NCBI GenBank assembly: GCA_020974905.1
Contig: CP087563.1
Span: 3,782,001-3,846,000, forward strand
Length of the DNA: 64,000 bases
Origin: Planctomycetes bacterium syqfu
Lineage (GTDB): Bacteria > Planctomycetota > Phycisphaerae > Phycisphaerales > Phycisphaeraceae
Direction of reading: 5' to 3'
The translations under genes were made by a program, and so were the position numbers. Every line of letters begins with the position of its first letter. Within the stretch, counting starts at the first letter, position 1. The notes under the pieces were generated by a model. The model was not told the origin of the DNA and did no database searches. It was given only the letters and a program-made list of their open reading frames with translations. Positions 46,023 through 56,346 of the stretch are shown here, piece after piece.

Positions 46023-46769
46023 TTATTTTTTTGTCAATCCCAGACTACGCCCACCGTCAACAACATAGTTTTGTCCTGTAATGAATTTTGCTTGATCAGT
46101 CGCCAGAAAACGAACCACATTGGCAACATCGTCCGGCGAACAAATTGCATTGAGATAATTTGTTTTTCGCATTGCCTGAGCATCTTGATCTGGTCTCGGC
46201 ACCAAGCCGGGTGAGACGCAATTGACATTGATTCCATGCTGCCCGAGTTCCATGGCAATGGACTTTGTAAAGGCAATGACCCCACCTTTGGCAGCTGAAT
46301 AATCCGCACAGTTGGGCAACCCCTGCATCCCGACAATAGAACCGATGTTGATAATCTTGCCGAACTGATTTTCAACCATGTGATCAACAACAGCACGGAT
46401 GCAGTAAATTGTCCCCATCAGGTTGATTTCCAGAACGCGTTGGACCACTTCATCCCTGGAACGGTGAAATGGCGCACATTCACTTCGTGCACTACCGCCA
46501 GCATTATTGACCAAGATATCAATTCGACTGCATTGCCCCAGAACAGTCTTAATCATTTGATGAATGGATTGACGGTCCCGAACATCCACTTGAACTGCAA
46601 TCGCATTGAGACCTGCTTGTTGTAAATGTTTTTCGGTTTCCCGGGCGTGATGTTCGTTCAGGTCAGCTACTGCGACCACTGCCCCCTCCGATGCCAGCTG
46701 TTTGCAAATTGCTCCGCCAATGGAACCTGCCCCGCCCGTAACGATGGCGACTTGATCTTTGAGTTTCAT
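46023..46769 (-). CDS. SDR-family oxidoreductase
   Basis: 248 residues from the ATG at 46769 (MKLKDQVAIVTGG), preceded by AGAGAAAG; the longer open frame has no family residues. Classical short-chain dehydrogenase: NAD(P) motif TGGAGSIGGAI, VDVRDRQS, NNAGG, catalytic Ser in INIGSIVGMQG, YSAAK with catalytic Tyr and Lys, and the C-terminal ITGQNYVVDGG. It likely oxidises a sugar or polyol. It lies 52 bases after the Gfo/Idh/MocA gene in the same direction, so the pair probably works on the same carbohydrate under the divergent AraC regulator. Confidence 0.92.
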   Translation of the reverse strand: MKLKDQVAIVTGGAGSIGGAICKQLASEGAVVAVADLNEHHARETEKHLQQAGLNAIAVQVDVRDRQSIHQMIKTVLGQCSRIDILVNNAGGSARSECAPFHRSRDEVVQRVLEINLMGTIYCIRAVVDHMVENQFGKIINIGSIVGMQGLPNCADYSAAKGGVIAFTKSIAMELGQHGINVNCVSPGLVPRPDQDAQAMRKTNYLNAICSPDDVANVVRFLATDQAKFITGQNYVVDGGRSLGLTKK

Positions 46770-46821
46770 AATCTTTCTCTTAGTAGTGATTTGAATCGAA
46801 ATTGTATCACAGCCTGTCATG

Positions 46822-47862
46822 TCAGAAAGTGTACGGTTGATCACCACATGCAGCGACCAGCACTTCCTGAACAAGTAATTCATGATCAAGCGAAAAGGGA
46901 TTTTCCAGCTCCCCACGAATGATCTGAGCCAACTCCTCAAGTTGTCCAACATACCTTCCGGACATGGCTGGGATTTCTACATCGTGTGAACCAGCAAGGT
47001 AGGAGCCACAACGTTTGGATAAGGTCAGATGTGGTTTTACGGTGGGCAATGGCGGATTGAGTGTCTGGACATCTCGCCCTTCCAGGGGTTTGATGTCGAT
47101 CGTCCCTTGATCACCACACACCACCAATTGACGTCGACGAAATCCATCGACTTCGACCACGGCTGAGCGAACGGTAGCTATTGCTTTGGGATATTCAAGA
47201 ACTGCAAAACAGTTATCTTCCAAGCTGTCCATCTTGGGATGTGTCTTTTGCAGATACGGTGTCACGCGACCAGGTTTTCCAAGGATGCTGACAATCAAAT
47301 CAATGAGATGGCAACCGAAGATGTACATACTGCCACCTTTAAATTGCGACATCCATTGGCGATATGCAGGGCTGGTCTGACGGCTCATCACAGTCGAGAT
47401 TTCAAACACATTGCCCAACCAACCTTCCCCGACAGCCTGCATGCACAACTGTACTGCGGGATTGTTTCGGAACATGTACCCCAACTGAACCGTTAGGTGC
47501 TTCTGTCTTGCGATGTTGAGTATGTTTGCAAAATCATCCAATACGTAACCTGCTGGTTTATCCATGTGGATATGGAAACCTGCTTCAAGACATCGCTTTG
47601 CTGTTGGCACCAGTTCCGGTACGTCGGTCTCAACCAGCACCGCCTGAAGTCCGGGCGTGTTAAAAAGCTGCTGCTCCGTCAACCAGGGCAGGTTATTGTA
47701 CTGTGGTAAATCTCCACGTTCCTGCCGCCACTTCGGTTCGGGCTCCACCACGCCAACGACCTCATAGATCTCCGGCAATTTGCGAACGGTCGCTATTTTC
47801 TCTGCCCCATGATTGTGCCCAATTCCAATTTGTCCAACTTTGATTCGTCGGCTGTTACTCAC
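46822..47862 (-). CDS. Gfo/Idh/MocA-family oxidoreductase
   Basis: About 347 residues if the GTG at 47862 (VSNSRRIKVGQIG, with GGTGGT upstream) is the start; the frame is open to an ATG at 47934. The Rossmann motif GQIGIGHNHG opens the protein. The family Lys motif is in HIHMDKPAGYVLDDF, with the following LQLGYMFRNNP. FGCHLIDLI fits the C-terminal beta-sheet domain His. An NAD(P)-dependent sugar dehydrogenase is expected. First gene of a pair with the SDR gene and divergent from the AraC regulator. Confidence 0.88.
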   Translation of the reverse strand: MSNSRRIKVGQIGIGHNHGAEKIATVRKLPEIYEVVGVVEPEPKWRQERGDLPQYNNLPWLTEQQLFNTPGLQAVLVETDVPELVPTAKRCLEAGFHIHMDKPAGYVLDDFANILNIARQKHLTVQLGYMFRNNPAVQLCMQAVGEGWLGNVFEISTVMSRQTSPAYRQWMSQFKGGSMYIFGCHLIDLIVSILGKPGRVTPYLQKTHPKMDSLEDNCFAVLEYPKAIATVRSAVVEVDGFRRRQLVVCGDQGTIDIKPLEGRDVQTLNPPLPTVKPHLTLSKRCGSYLAGSHDVEIPAMSGRYVGQLEELAQIIRGELENPFSLDHELLVQEVLVAACGDQPYTF

Positions 47863-47934
47863 ATCAACACCACCGTTTTCTGATCCGTGCCACCTGATGA
47901 ATGACAAAGTGATCTCTTGCCATTCGCATCTCAT

Positions 47935-48117
47935 TTTGCTGCCAGAGGTATCAATTCAGCAGGCAGATTTGCCCATTCAATTCGTCATCAATTGGATCAC
48001 TGAGAATCGACCGCCGATCCCTGTTTAGCTTTACAGCCCAACAGCAAAGAGTACATTATGAGACTATAGTCTTAATTTTCAGTTTGTGAATAGCATATTA
48101 TCCCTGGATTTATCATA
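47935..48117. promoter_or_regulatory. Divergent promoter region, dehydrogenase pair / AraC regulator
   Basis: About 180 to 250 bases between the two divergent starts. It should hold both promoters and the AraC binding site. TATGAGACTATAGTCTTAA (about 48057-48075) contains GACTATAGTC, a 10-bp perfect palindrome that is a plausible control site. Confidence 0.45.
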
Positions 48118-48915
48118 ATGTCCCACCAAAGCCACCGGTTCACCATTAACAGCCCATATCAGGCGTACTGCTTTAACCGCTGGCACAACGGACAGAACAT
48201 GGCTATGCACCAACATGACTGCCTGCAGATTTATCATGTGATTGAAGGAACATTCCAGGTCAATACAGGTGATGACTGGCAGATCATCCCACCCGGTCAT
48301 GCACACATACTTCCCCCGGGCTATAAACATGCGCTTCGCACCGGCCAAACCGATCAGCATTTTTCAATCACGTTTCGTTCAGTCCCGGATGAACGCGGTA
48401 TGATTCAGCGTCTTATTACTGCTTTTGCAAATCCGTGCATCGAACCAGTCGCTTTGCCTGCATCCTTGCTTGAATATTTTACTTCCGGCAATCTGATGAT
48501 TGATGATCTGTCCCAGTTACAATTGATCCATCTTTTTGATGCATACTGTTTGAATCTACTAGCTCAAAATGAGCAAGGTGAAACCGAAATACGCAAGCAG
48601 AAACTGATCACATTTCTTGAAACCAATTATGCTGAGAATTTATCAGTGCAGCAGATCACCAAAGCAATGGAAATGAGTCGAACGAGTCTGCAGCGATTTT
48701 GCTCAACGGTCTTTCATTGTGGTGTACGAGCACTACACGAGCAGATCAGAATGGAACATGCTGCCAGGTTGTTAATTCGAAGCGAAATTTCTGTCAGTCA
48801 GTGCGCACTGGAATGTGGTTATGCTGACATCTATGCTTTTAGCCGCAGCTTCAAGCGTATCAAAGGGCGATCTCCCCAGGATTTCAGACACCATGCCAAA
48901 CACACTGATGCCTGA
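48118..48915 (+). CDS. AraC-family transcriptional regulator
   Basis: 265 residues. An N-terminal cupin-like sensor (MHQHDCLQIYHVIEGTFQVN, IIPPGHAHILPPGYKH) is followed at about 165-262 by the paired HTH of AraC proteins. The first helix pair is NLSVQQITKAMEMSRTSLQR; the second is SVSQCALECGYADIYAFSRS followed by FKRIKGRSPQDFR. It likely activates the divergent Gfo/Idh/MocA-SDR pair, and perhaps the glycoside hydrolases to the right, in response to a sugar. Confidence 0.92.
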   Translation: MSHQSHRFTINSPYQAYCFNRWHNGQNMAMHQHDCLQIYHVIEGTFQVNTGDDWQIIPPGHAHILPPGYKHALRTGQTDQHFSITFRSVPDERGMIQRLITAFANPCIEPVALPASLLEYFTSGNLMIDDLSQLQLIHLFDAYCLNLLAQNEQGETEIRKQKLITFLETNYAENLSVQQITKAMEMSRTSLQRFCSTVFHCGVRALHEQIRMEHAARLLIRSEISVSQCALECGYADIYAFSRSFKRIKGRSPQDFRHHAKHTDA

Positions 48916-49046
48916 AAGAAATCGACATCTTTCTGCCAGACCTGCGTCATACGGTTTAAAAAGGTAATGCTTTATCTGCCATGGCATTCGATTGGCCATC
49001 AACCTGATTGAGATGATGCACATGATACATCGAAGCCAAGTTCGAA

Positions 49047-52000
49047 TTACTCTTGCAGGACAAAGTTTCTTGCATCCGCGGCGTTGATGGTAAGGGACAC
49101 ATCATCAAACCATGCCATGCCGGTGGCATTAGGGCGCAGGTATAGAATGATATTGGCGCTCACAGCATTGGCTGGGCAGAGCAGATCATTACCCGTCACT
49201 TTCGTCCAATCATTGGTACCCGTAAGTCCCTGGGGATAGACACCACCCGCCCATTGGCCATTGGCATCCCTCCATTGCAGGCAAAGCGTCGCACCACCGC
49301 CCGAGCCAGCAATGACATTCTCAGTCTTGATCCAACTACTCACTGAATAGCGATTGCCGGCAACGACTGACGTGATATCGTGACGTGCGAGTGTGTACTG
49401 TTGAGGATCAGTGCGGACATTTTCCAATGCTTTACTGCCAGTATGCTTTTCAAAGCTTTGTAATTCATAGCCACTGGTACTCAGCCACCAATCGGTACCA
49501 CCCGATTCAAAACCGGGATTGGTGAGTGTGACATTGGGATCGCCCAAATCAACAAGTGGTCCGCGGATAACAGAGCCATCAGCAAAGTAAATAGTCGCAG
49601 TGAGATTCTGCGGATCGGCAGCGAGACGATTGCTCCCCGGTTGATCGTCGGATGTTGCATCACCGGCAGCCAGATTATCCTCCGCAAAATTCAAAATCGC
49701 ATAGCTGCTTAAAAGCCCATCACCAATACTGCCCGCATTGGTCACCGTCGTAAACTTGTCACCATCTGCAAAAGCATCAAACGCATCGTTGGACGCATCA
49801 ATGCGCACACGCTTGATGCCAAGCCCCAGTGATTCGTTGGCAACTCGACAGTCAAAGATGTTATCTGCCATGGGGTCAATTTCCACACGCGCCTTGCGTA
49901 CATTGGTGAGTTGAGCGATGTAATGCGATGGATGATCGTCATCCGTATCGCCCCGGTCACGAAAGATTCCCTGAAGGCGATAGCCATTGGCAAAAGTAAC
50001 GGTGGCAAGCATACCGCCAGCAGCTTCGGGAAGTACCTGTGCAGTGGAAAGTGTACTGTCACTGCCAGCGGGCAATCCTGTACTGTTGAAGGTTAACGAC
50101 ACATTGTGTTGCGTGTTTGGATAATGGACAAACGTCACGTCGTCAAACCAGGCAGTACCAGTGGCACCTGGTCGCATGTAAAGCGTGATATTGGCAGAAA
50201 CGGCATCGTCAGGACAAATTCCTTCAAGACTCACAAAGGTCCAGCCATTGGTCCCATCGAGTCCCTTGGGATACACACCACCCACCCAACTGCCGTTTGC
50301 ATCCAACCATTGCAGACAAAGCGTCGCCCCACCGCTGGCAACGCCAACAACATTCTCTGTTTTGATCCAACAGCCAACCGCATAACGATTGCCCGTTACA
50401 ACCGTATCGATGTCTTGACGTAATGTCTTGTAGACCTGTGGATCAGTACGGACATATTGCAAGGCACTGTTGCCACCATGTCGTTCAATATTCTGTACGG
50501 TGTATCCGGTGTTAGGCGACCAGCCATCCAAGCCAGCTTCAAAATCTGAATTGGTCAATTGCGCGTCAATGGCATATTGGTGAATTTCCACGTCATCAAA
50601 CCATGCCGTCCCCGTCGCACCATCGCGCAGATAAAGGCACACATTGGCATAAACTGCATCTTCCGGGCAGACGCCTTGAAGTGTCACGTAGGTCCAGTCA
50701 TGGGTCCCTGATAAACCCGAAGTGTAAACTCCACTATGCCACTGGTTATTCGCATCTTTCCATTGCAGACAAAGTGTCGCGCCTCCACCATTGGCATTTG
50801 CTATGACATTGTCAGTCTTGATCCAACACCCGATGCTGTAGGTGTATCCGGGCATGACCTGAATCCCAAGATTCTGCGATGCCAACTTGTAATCAGCAGG
50901 ATTGGTACGCGTACATTTAAGCGAGTTATTACCGCTGTAAGACTGGGTACTGACAACGGCAAACTGACTGGGGTCAAAAAACCACCCGCTGGAACCGGAT
51001 TCAAAACCCGGGGAAATCGCGACATTATTCGGTGTGGGGTAAACAGGTGCCACCGTAAAATCGCTATTGTCCATGAAGGTAGCAAAGGTGCGTGTTTCCG
51101 TGGCGCTGGCCAACACAATATGTTTAATCGAGCTAACCGAAGCTTCATGGTTAGATACACGCAATGTGCATTGACCATCGGGACGTATCATGTCCATTTC
51201 AATGGCGCAAGCCAATTCCTTTGCGTCGATCAACGCAACAGGTTCGCCAGTTGTGTCCAGTTCATAAACATGTGCCTGGTAGGGTGAAAAGCTATCGGTG
51301 AGACTGTTTGCAATAACTGTTACGTTCCCGCTTTCACTGGCTCCAACACGTCTGGCCATGGAGTAGGTCTTGTCAAGGTTCAAAGCAATCGAGACATTGT
51401 CCAACTGCCTTGCAGCACGATTCAAAGCCAGTACATAAGTCTTGTTCTGCGATGGACTGTAAAACACCTTAACGCGCAAATCGGCATCCGAAGCATTTTT
51501 AATACCACCATATATTTCACCATGATCAATTGCATCGCCATACAGGTCGACCTCCTCACGTAGCGGCGCAAAGACGGCATTGCTCCCCGGCCCAATCCAG
51601 GTTTGTCCATCATAGGGATAAGCTGCCCCGGAGAGTGCTTTGCTATCCATTGCCTTGGAAAACATGAACCATATCAATTCGTCTGCGCCAGCCTGTATGG
51701 ACAGATGCATCTGATAGTGGGCTTCAGGCAAGGTTGGTAAACGTAACTTTTCGTATTGGGACTCACTGTCAATCTGCGCTCCCATACTCTGAAGAACCGG
51801 GACGAAGGACTTACCCATCTGATTGGCCATACTCGCAGCGATGTTCAAGGAGCGACGCCACTGATGGGTAAAGCCTGCAAATTCCTCAGAACCAATACCA
51901 AAAGTCGGCGTACTAAAACAGGGATAGTCGTCGTACATCAAGACATCAAAACAGTCCGCAAACGCCATTGCCTGATTCTGACTGGGTGCACCGCCGTAAG

Positions 52001-52490
52001 CAATCGCTTTGCTGAATGTCAGGTAAACTGGCAAGTCGCTGTGCTTGCGAATCCTGTCATACACGACCCGTAACTGATCGGATGTCACCCCCCAAACCAT
52101 TGGCTCATCATAGAGATACCATCCCTTGATGGCGCTGTGTTCCTGCCCATTGGCTTGCCAACTGAGAATAAATGATTCGACTGCTGCCAGATGGGTGTCA
52201 TTGGGATTCATCGGATCGATGGAATCAACCTCACTGCGTGGTAACTCCATGAGTACTTTCAAACCCAAACCAGCACATGAATCTAAAAATGCTGGCGACA
52301 CCATCGTATAAGGCATAATGTAGTCTGCACCATAGCTTGATGGTGTAGTATCTGTACCGTGATAAAAACCCAACTCAAATGCCCCAAGCGGTACGGGAAA
52401 ACACAGCACTGCAGACAGACAAACAACCATGATCAGGACATCGGGACGTGAGAAACAACTTGCACCACAACAGAACAGCTTCTGATTCAT
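49047..52490 (-). CDS. Secreted TIM-barrel glycosidase-like protein with three carbohydrate-binding modules
   Basis: 1147 residues. An N-terminal signal peptide ends near PVPLGAFE. Residues 35-370 form a barrel in which DEPMVWG, DVLMYDDYPCF and ADELIWFMFSKA mark strand ends with acidic residues. I cannot place it in a named GH family. Three copies of a CBM4/9-like jelly roll follow at about 495-635, 645-785 and 990-1143. All share NxxFExG...GW, LR or KCTRTDP-like blocks, WIKTxNV, GGATLCLQW and TGxAWFDDV. An unrelated beta domain (790-985) separates the last two. It likely acts on an extracellular polysaccharide. Transcribed in the same direction as the next hydrolase but about 175 bases away. 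Confidence 0.75.
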   Translation of the reverse strand: MNQKLFCCGASCFSRPDVLIMVVCLSAVLCFPVPLGAFELGFYHGTDTTPSSYGADYIMPYTMVSPAFLDSCAGLGLKVLMELPRSEVDSIDPMNPNDTHLAAVESFILSWQANGQEHSAIKGWYLYDEPMVWGVTSDQLRVVYDRIRKHSDLPVYLTFSKAIAYGGAPSQNQAMAFADCFDVLMYDDYPCFSTPTFGIGSEEFAGFTHQWRRSLNIAASMANQMGKSFVPVLQSMGAQIDSESQYEKLRLPTLPEAHYQMHLSIQAGADELIWFMFSKAMDSKALSGAAYPYDGQTWIGPGSNAVFAPLREEVDLYGDAIDHGEIYGGIKNASDADLRVKVFYSPSQNKTYVLALNRAARQLDNVSIALNLDKTYSMARRVGASESGNVTVIANSLTDSFSPYQAHVYELDTTGEPVALIDAKELACAIEMDMIRPDGQCTLRVSNHEASVSSIKHIVLASATETRTFATFMDNSDFTVAPVYPTPNNVAISPGFESGSSGWFFDPSQFAVVSTQSYSGNNSLKCTRTNPADYKLASQNLGIQVMPGYTYSIGCWIKTDNVIANANGGGATLCLQWKDANNQWHSGVYTSGLSGTHDWTYVTLQGVCPEDAVYANVCLYLRDGATGTAWFDDVEIHQYAIDAQLTNSDFEAGLDGWSPNTGYTVQNIERHGGNSALQYVRTDPQVYKTLRQDIDTVVTGNRYAVGCWIKTENVVGVASGGATLCLQWLDANGSWVGGVYPKGLDGTNGWTFVSLEGICPDDAVSANITLYMRPGATGTAWFDDVTFVHYPNTQHNVSLTFNSTGLPAGSDSTLSTAQVLPEAAGGMLATVTFANGYRLQGIFRDRGDTDDDHPSHYIAQLTNVRKARVEIDPMADNIFDCRVANESLGLGIKRVRIDASNDAFDAFADGDKFTTVTNAGSIGDGLLSSYAILNFAEDNLAAGDATSDDQPGSNRLAADPQNLTATIYFADGSVIRGPLVDLGDPNVTLTNPGFESGGTDWWLSTSGYELQSFEKHTGSKALENVRTDPQQYTLARHDITSVVAGNRYSVSSWIKTENVIAGSGGGATLCLQWRDANGQWAGGVYPQGLTGTNDWTKVTGNDLLCPANAVSANIILYLRPNATGMAWFDDVSLTINAADARNFVLQE

Positions 52491-52666
52491 CAGGTCATCC
52501 TTTCCCCCGGTGATTCGGTGATTAAAGACTCCCCCAAGTGACGTGTTGTTTTATCAATTCAGTGTCCCATCAAAGTATGTAGGATTGATGGTTTGTTTAT
52601 TGCGTATGAACCCTGGTATTTACCATTAAAAAAATGAAACTTCGAATCAATCAGAAATAAGAATTA

Positions 52667-55441
52667 TCAATGGCGTAAGATTTCGTAAGCAATGACGCCC
52701 TGATCAAAAGCGCGTGTGTCTGCATCAAGCATCAACATCCCATCAGCATGCTGCGTCTTGACCTGTCCCACGCGATTGCCTGCAAGGTCGACAGCATAGA
52801 CTGACAACTGCTGCGGTTGATTCATCTTTATACGCAACTGAGATTGCACCCGCTGAGCCAACAAAGGTAACTTGCCCCAGTCTTCGACAATCTTTCGCTG
52901 GGCATCACGAAAGCGCATGTCGGTATTGAGCACTTCGCCCATGTGAATGAGCAACAAACGTGAAGACTGCCCAATGGGCTTGTCATCCATGGCTGTCAGA
53001 AACACCACCACCGGATAATTGGTTTGGGTGACATCAAGCATACCGGTTTGTAATTGTTTGGCATGGGCAAGGACCAGTCCACGGCTTTGATCTGTAAGAA
53101 CCGACATGGTTCCATTACGTGCATCAAAGCAAATCTCATTGGTGTCGGTCACATAACGCAGCGCTTGATCATCAATCCGGTTCCCAGAGATGATTCCCTC
53201 TTGCTTAAGTGTCTGAAGCACAGGCTGATCGTCTGTCATAAACGGGACATCGGATTCGACGTGCTGAGCCAAGGAGGGCTTGCCGATGACTGCCGCCAGA
53301 TTGCTTGGACGATTTTGGGCATAACCATCAACGGTTAATAGTCCGACACCACTGGCCAGTCCCAGCTTCCCAAACTCATCGGGCACGCGGTCTTCAACCA
53401 TGGTCGTGGAAGCGGTCTTGGGGTCCACGAGATAGACCACCTGTTTCTGGGCCTGGCGGACATCACCGCGGCGGTAGAGCACGTTAATCATGCGATCTGC
53501 CATCAAGCCCATCGGATCGTTGACCAGATCAAATCGCTCCATGTGCCCGGGCTCATCGACAATGTCAAAATCGCGTCCACCCCAGTTAAATCGGCAGAGC
53601 ATATCCCAATCATGATAAGCAGCATAACTGCCGAGCATTGGCCCAAGTTCACCGCGATACGGATTGGGAATGCAGTGCCCGTATTCACTGATGGCAAAGG
53701 GCAAGTCCAAACGCAGGGTGGTAAACGCACGGCTTCGCATCGGACCACCGAGTTGCTTCAATGCCGACTCACAGGAAAAACCGTAAGGCAACTGCCAACG
53801 CTTTTCGACAAACTTGGGATGGTCAAAGTAAAAATGATTGTCGACATAATCAAAGACATCATTAAGCAGATTGTCGACCAGGCGACCGTGTGCATTGTTG
53901 CCACTGATTGGCGTCTTGAGTCCTAGTTGTTGCAGGCCTCGACGTAACGCACTGTGCCCCTCCACCGCAGCGGAATAGAGAAAACGTACCAGTGTCGGGG
54001 ACATTTCGCGTGAAACCGTCATGTCGGGATGATGCTTGCTTAACCACTTGCCATAGGCTTCATACACCATGTCCGCGACTTGAGGATCGTCTTTGAACTT
54101 TCGGAGAATGAAGTCCTCGTTCATGGTGGACGTGGTTGCCAGAACGGGATCATCGATCAACGCCTTGCCGGTGTATGGATTGGTGCGAGTCAGTAATGCC
54201 TTGGAAAAATGGATCAGCGCTTCACGTGCCTTGTCATCAATGAGAATCAGGGGTTTGATCTCACGACCATATGACTGATTGAGTTGCGAATCCTCAGGCC
54301 AGAAATTTTTATAGGTGTAAATATCCCACGTGATATACAAACCACGTTTTTTCAACGCAGCAACCAGATAGGCAAAACGATCGAACTGCGCATCGTCGAT
54401 GGTATAGCTGTTCGCTGCATCCTGCTTGATGATTCTGCGATCAAAGTGATGCAGTCGAACAAGGTTGTAACCCATGCGATAAAGCTGCCCCACCATGCGA
54501 TCCGCCTGGTCATGTTCCGGGAAACATGCATTAAATACCAGATTCACACCATGCAGTCGTACGGGCTGATCAGGCTTGTTTTCAAAGACGAATTGATTGT
54601 TCTTAACGATTAGACGTCCATGTGATCCTGCGGGTTGGGTTTCGTAGAGTTGGGAGAAGTCGAGAATGCTGCCGGGCGTGACCTGCTGCGTCCAGCTCAT
54701 GGCTGTCCAGTCATCACCAGCCTGAATGACGACAGGACCATCGCTGTCGTTTTTGGAGAATTGTTCATTGGGTTGCGCTTTGATCGTCATGTCCAACTGG
54801 GTTTGAGTCAACTCACCATTGCGTGGCTCAAACATCAATCGAAGCGTGTAATGCTTGCTGCCCCATTTGCGTGAATCAATCATCTCAACATTCAAATCAC
54901 CGGCAAAAGTCACCACGCCATTGGCAGTCGGCAATTGCACTTTGCCAATACCGCGCGTAATACGCAACACATGAGGTTCGTCCGGTTGCTTGACAGGCAG
55001 AACGATCTGTTTGTCATCGATGGTCAGTTCTTTGCCCGCAAAGTCGGCAATGGGCAAGTAAATCGCCATGGAAAAGAGATTGGTCGCAACTGGCTCAGCA
55101 GCAATGGCTTTGATTTGCCAATGGATCTGCTGGGACTTGAGTTGAGATTGAATTTGATGTTGGAGTTGTAGATTTTGGCCACGCTTGGTTTTGAGGGTGC
55201 CAGCAAATTCCCACATCTCACCTGCCACGTTATCCAGGTTTCTGTAGGAGGGATCGACGTGATAAGTTGCGACCTTGTACTGCTTGTCATAATGCTGCGG
55301 GAAGATCTCCAAACCGAGCACGCGAATGTTGCCCTGGTCATCGGCCGTAAACGCATCAGGCAGAATCTGTGCATGGAGCAACGACGGCAGGGTTATCAGC
55401 AATATCAAGACGTAGAATAAGTGTCGATGAAAAGACGTCAT
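52667..55441 (-). CDS. Secreted clan GH-A glycoside hydrolase (cellulase-like barrel)
   Basis: About 924 residues from the ATG at 55441; a GTG at 55453 is also in frame. The signal peptide FYVLILLITLPSLLHAQ precedes a beta-sandwich region to about 300. The barrel then starts (VRLHGVNLVFNACF, GYNLVRLHHFD, GLYITWDIYTY). The acid/base Glu is probably in STMNEDFIL (about 440) and the nucleophile Glu in FAISEYGHC (about 585), the strand 4 and 7 positions of clan GH-A. C-terminal beta domains follow. It is likely an extracellular or periplasmic glycanase. Shortly downstream of the pilin-like gene in the same direction; probably one operon with it. Confidence 0.8.
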   Translation of the reverse strand: MTSFHRHLFYVLILLITLPSLLHAQILPDAFTADDQGNIRVLGLEIFPQHYDKQYKVATYHVDPSYRNLDNVAGEMWEFAGTLKTKRGQNLQLQHQIQSQLKSQQIHWQIKAIAAEPVATNLFSMAIYLPIADFAGKELTIDDKQIVLPVKQPDEPHVLRITRGIGKVQLPTANGVVTFAGDLNVEMIDSRKWGSKHYTLRLMFEPRNGELTQTQLDMTIKAQPNEQFSKNDSDGPVVIQAGDDWTAMSWTQQVTPGSILDFSQLYETQPAGSHGRLIVKNNQFVFENKPDQPVRLHGVNLVFNACFPEHDQADRMVGQLYRMGYNLVRLHHFDRRIIKQDAANSYTIDDAQFDRFAYLVAALKKRGLYITWDIYTYKNFWPEDSQLNQSYGREIKPLILIDDKAREALIHFSKALLTRTNPYTGKALIDDPVLATTSTMNEDFILRKFKDDPQVADMVYEAYGKWLSKHHPDMTVSREMSPTLVRFLYSAAVEGHSALRRGLQQLGLKTPISGNNAHGRLVDNLLNDVFDYVDNHFYFDHPKFVEKRWQLPYGFSCESALKQLGGPMRSRAFTTLRLDLPFAISEYGHCIPNPYRGELGPMLGSYAAYHDWDMLCRFNWGGRDFDIVDEPGHMERFDLVNDPMGLMADRMINVLYRRGDVRQAQKQVVYLVDPKTASTTMVEDRVPDEFGKLGLASGVGLLTVDGYAQNRPSNLAAVIGKPSLAQHVESDVPFMTDDQPVLQTLKQEGIISGNRIDDQALRYVTDTNEICFDARNGTMSVLTDQSRGLVLAHAKQLQTGMLDVTQTNYPVVVFLTAMDDKPIGQSSRLLLIHMGEVLNTDMRFRDAQRKIVEDWGKLPLLAQRVQSQLRIKMNQPQQLSVYAVDLAGNRVGQVKTQHADGMLMLDADTRAFDQGVIAYEILRH

Positions 55442-55467
55442 GTCACTTGTCACTTTCTAAATCAAAC

Positions 55468-56265
55468 TCAGGGATGCTGGGTCCACATGGTGTTGTCCCA
55501 GGCACTGTCAGCATAGTTTTTCCATGTGCCCGGATCATCAATCTCGGCTTCGGGGATCAAACTCACGTGGCCATCATGAAACAGAATGTTGGTCGATGAA
55601 TTGTGAGGCACCCAACCGCGAACCCAATCGCGATAGGCAAAACCTGCGACATTGAAATTACTGGCTTCGACGACAAATGCTTCAGCGGACGGCTTGAGGA
55701 AATCACGGTGATGCGTTGCCAATTCGGCTGCACCATCGACAATGCCGTTATCATTACTGGAAGTTCCCGTGCCCAAAATGCGATGGGCGGTGTGAACGTT
55801 CATGGCATAGGACGCGATCGGGCCGGAGACAGATAAGGGAACCACGCCATTGGATCGATATCCCATCGCCCGCGCCATGTCTGCGTTGGAACTGCGACGG
55901 CCCTTGATTTCCGGGCAATGAAACGGATTGTTATCCCCGCCACCGTTATCTGCCTGAAGGTCGTTGTTGGGATTGTTGTATGTCCCAGCCTGGATGTAGC
56001 CTGCCGCCCAGATGATGCGACACCATTGTTGATGCTGACCGATAAGCGCCGGGTCATTGGTTTCACGTGCGGGTGGGTAGTATTGCTGATGATCCGCACT
56101 GTAGGCTTCCAAAGCCACCACGATCCCATGCTGATTGCTTGCACATTGAATCGTCCGTGCTGCGACGCGCGCCTTGCCTAACGCAGGAAGCAGAATGGAA
56201 ATGAGAATGGAGATAATCGAGATCACGACAAGCAGTTCAATCAAGGTAAAAGCTTTGTGTCGCAT
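55468..56265 (-). CDS. Type IV pilin-like / H-DG protein with prepilin cleavage motif
   Basis: 265 residues from the ATG at 56265, preceded by AAAGGA; upstream ATGs are open but unlikely. [20 protein letters not shown] is a textbook prepilin N-terminal methylation motif and helix, followed by [20 protein letters not shown]. The C-terminal part ends with [18 protein letters not shown], the H-DG hallmark of the large pseudopilin family expanded in Planctomycetota and Lentisphaerota. Role unknown: a pseudopilin of a secretion system or surface assembly. Sits between a LacI regulator and a secreted hydrolase, so it may serve polysaccharide handling. Confidence 0.9.
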   Translation of the reverse strand: MRHKAFTLIELLVVISIISILISILLPALGKARVAARTIQCASNQHGIVVALEAYSADHQQYYPPARETNDPALIGQHQQWCRIIWAAGYIQAGTYNNPNNDLQADNGGGDNNPFHCPEIKGRRSSNADMARAMGYRSNGVVPLSVSGPIASYAMNVHTAHRILGTGTSSNDNGIVDGAAELATHHRDFLKPSAEAFVVEASNFNVAGFAYRDWVRGWVPHNSSTNILFHDGHVSLIPEAEIDDPGTWKNYADSAWDNTMWTQHP

Positions 56266-56346
56266 GGAATGATCCTTTGCATTCATAGATATAGATGAAT
56301 CAAAAAGGCCAGATGCCGTGATCAAAAAAAGAATCACGAAAAACAA

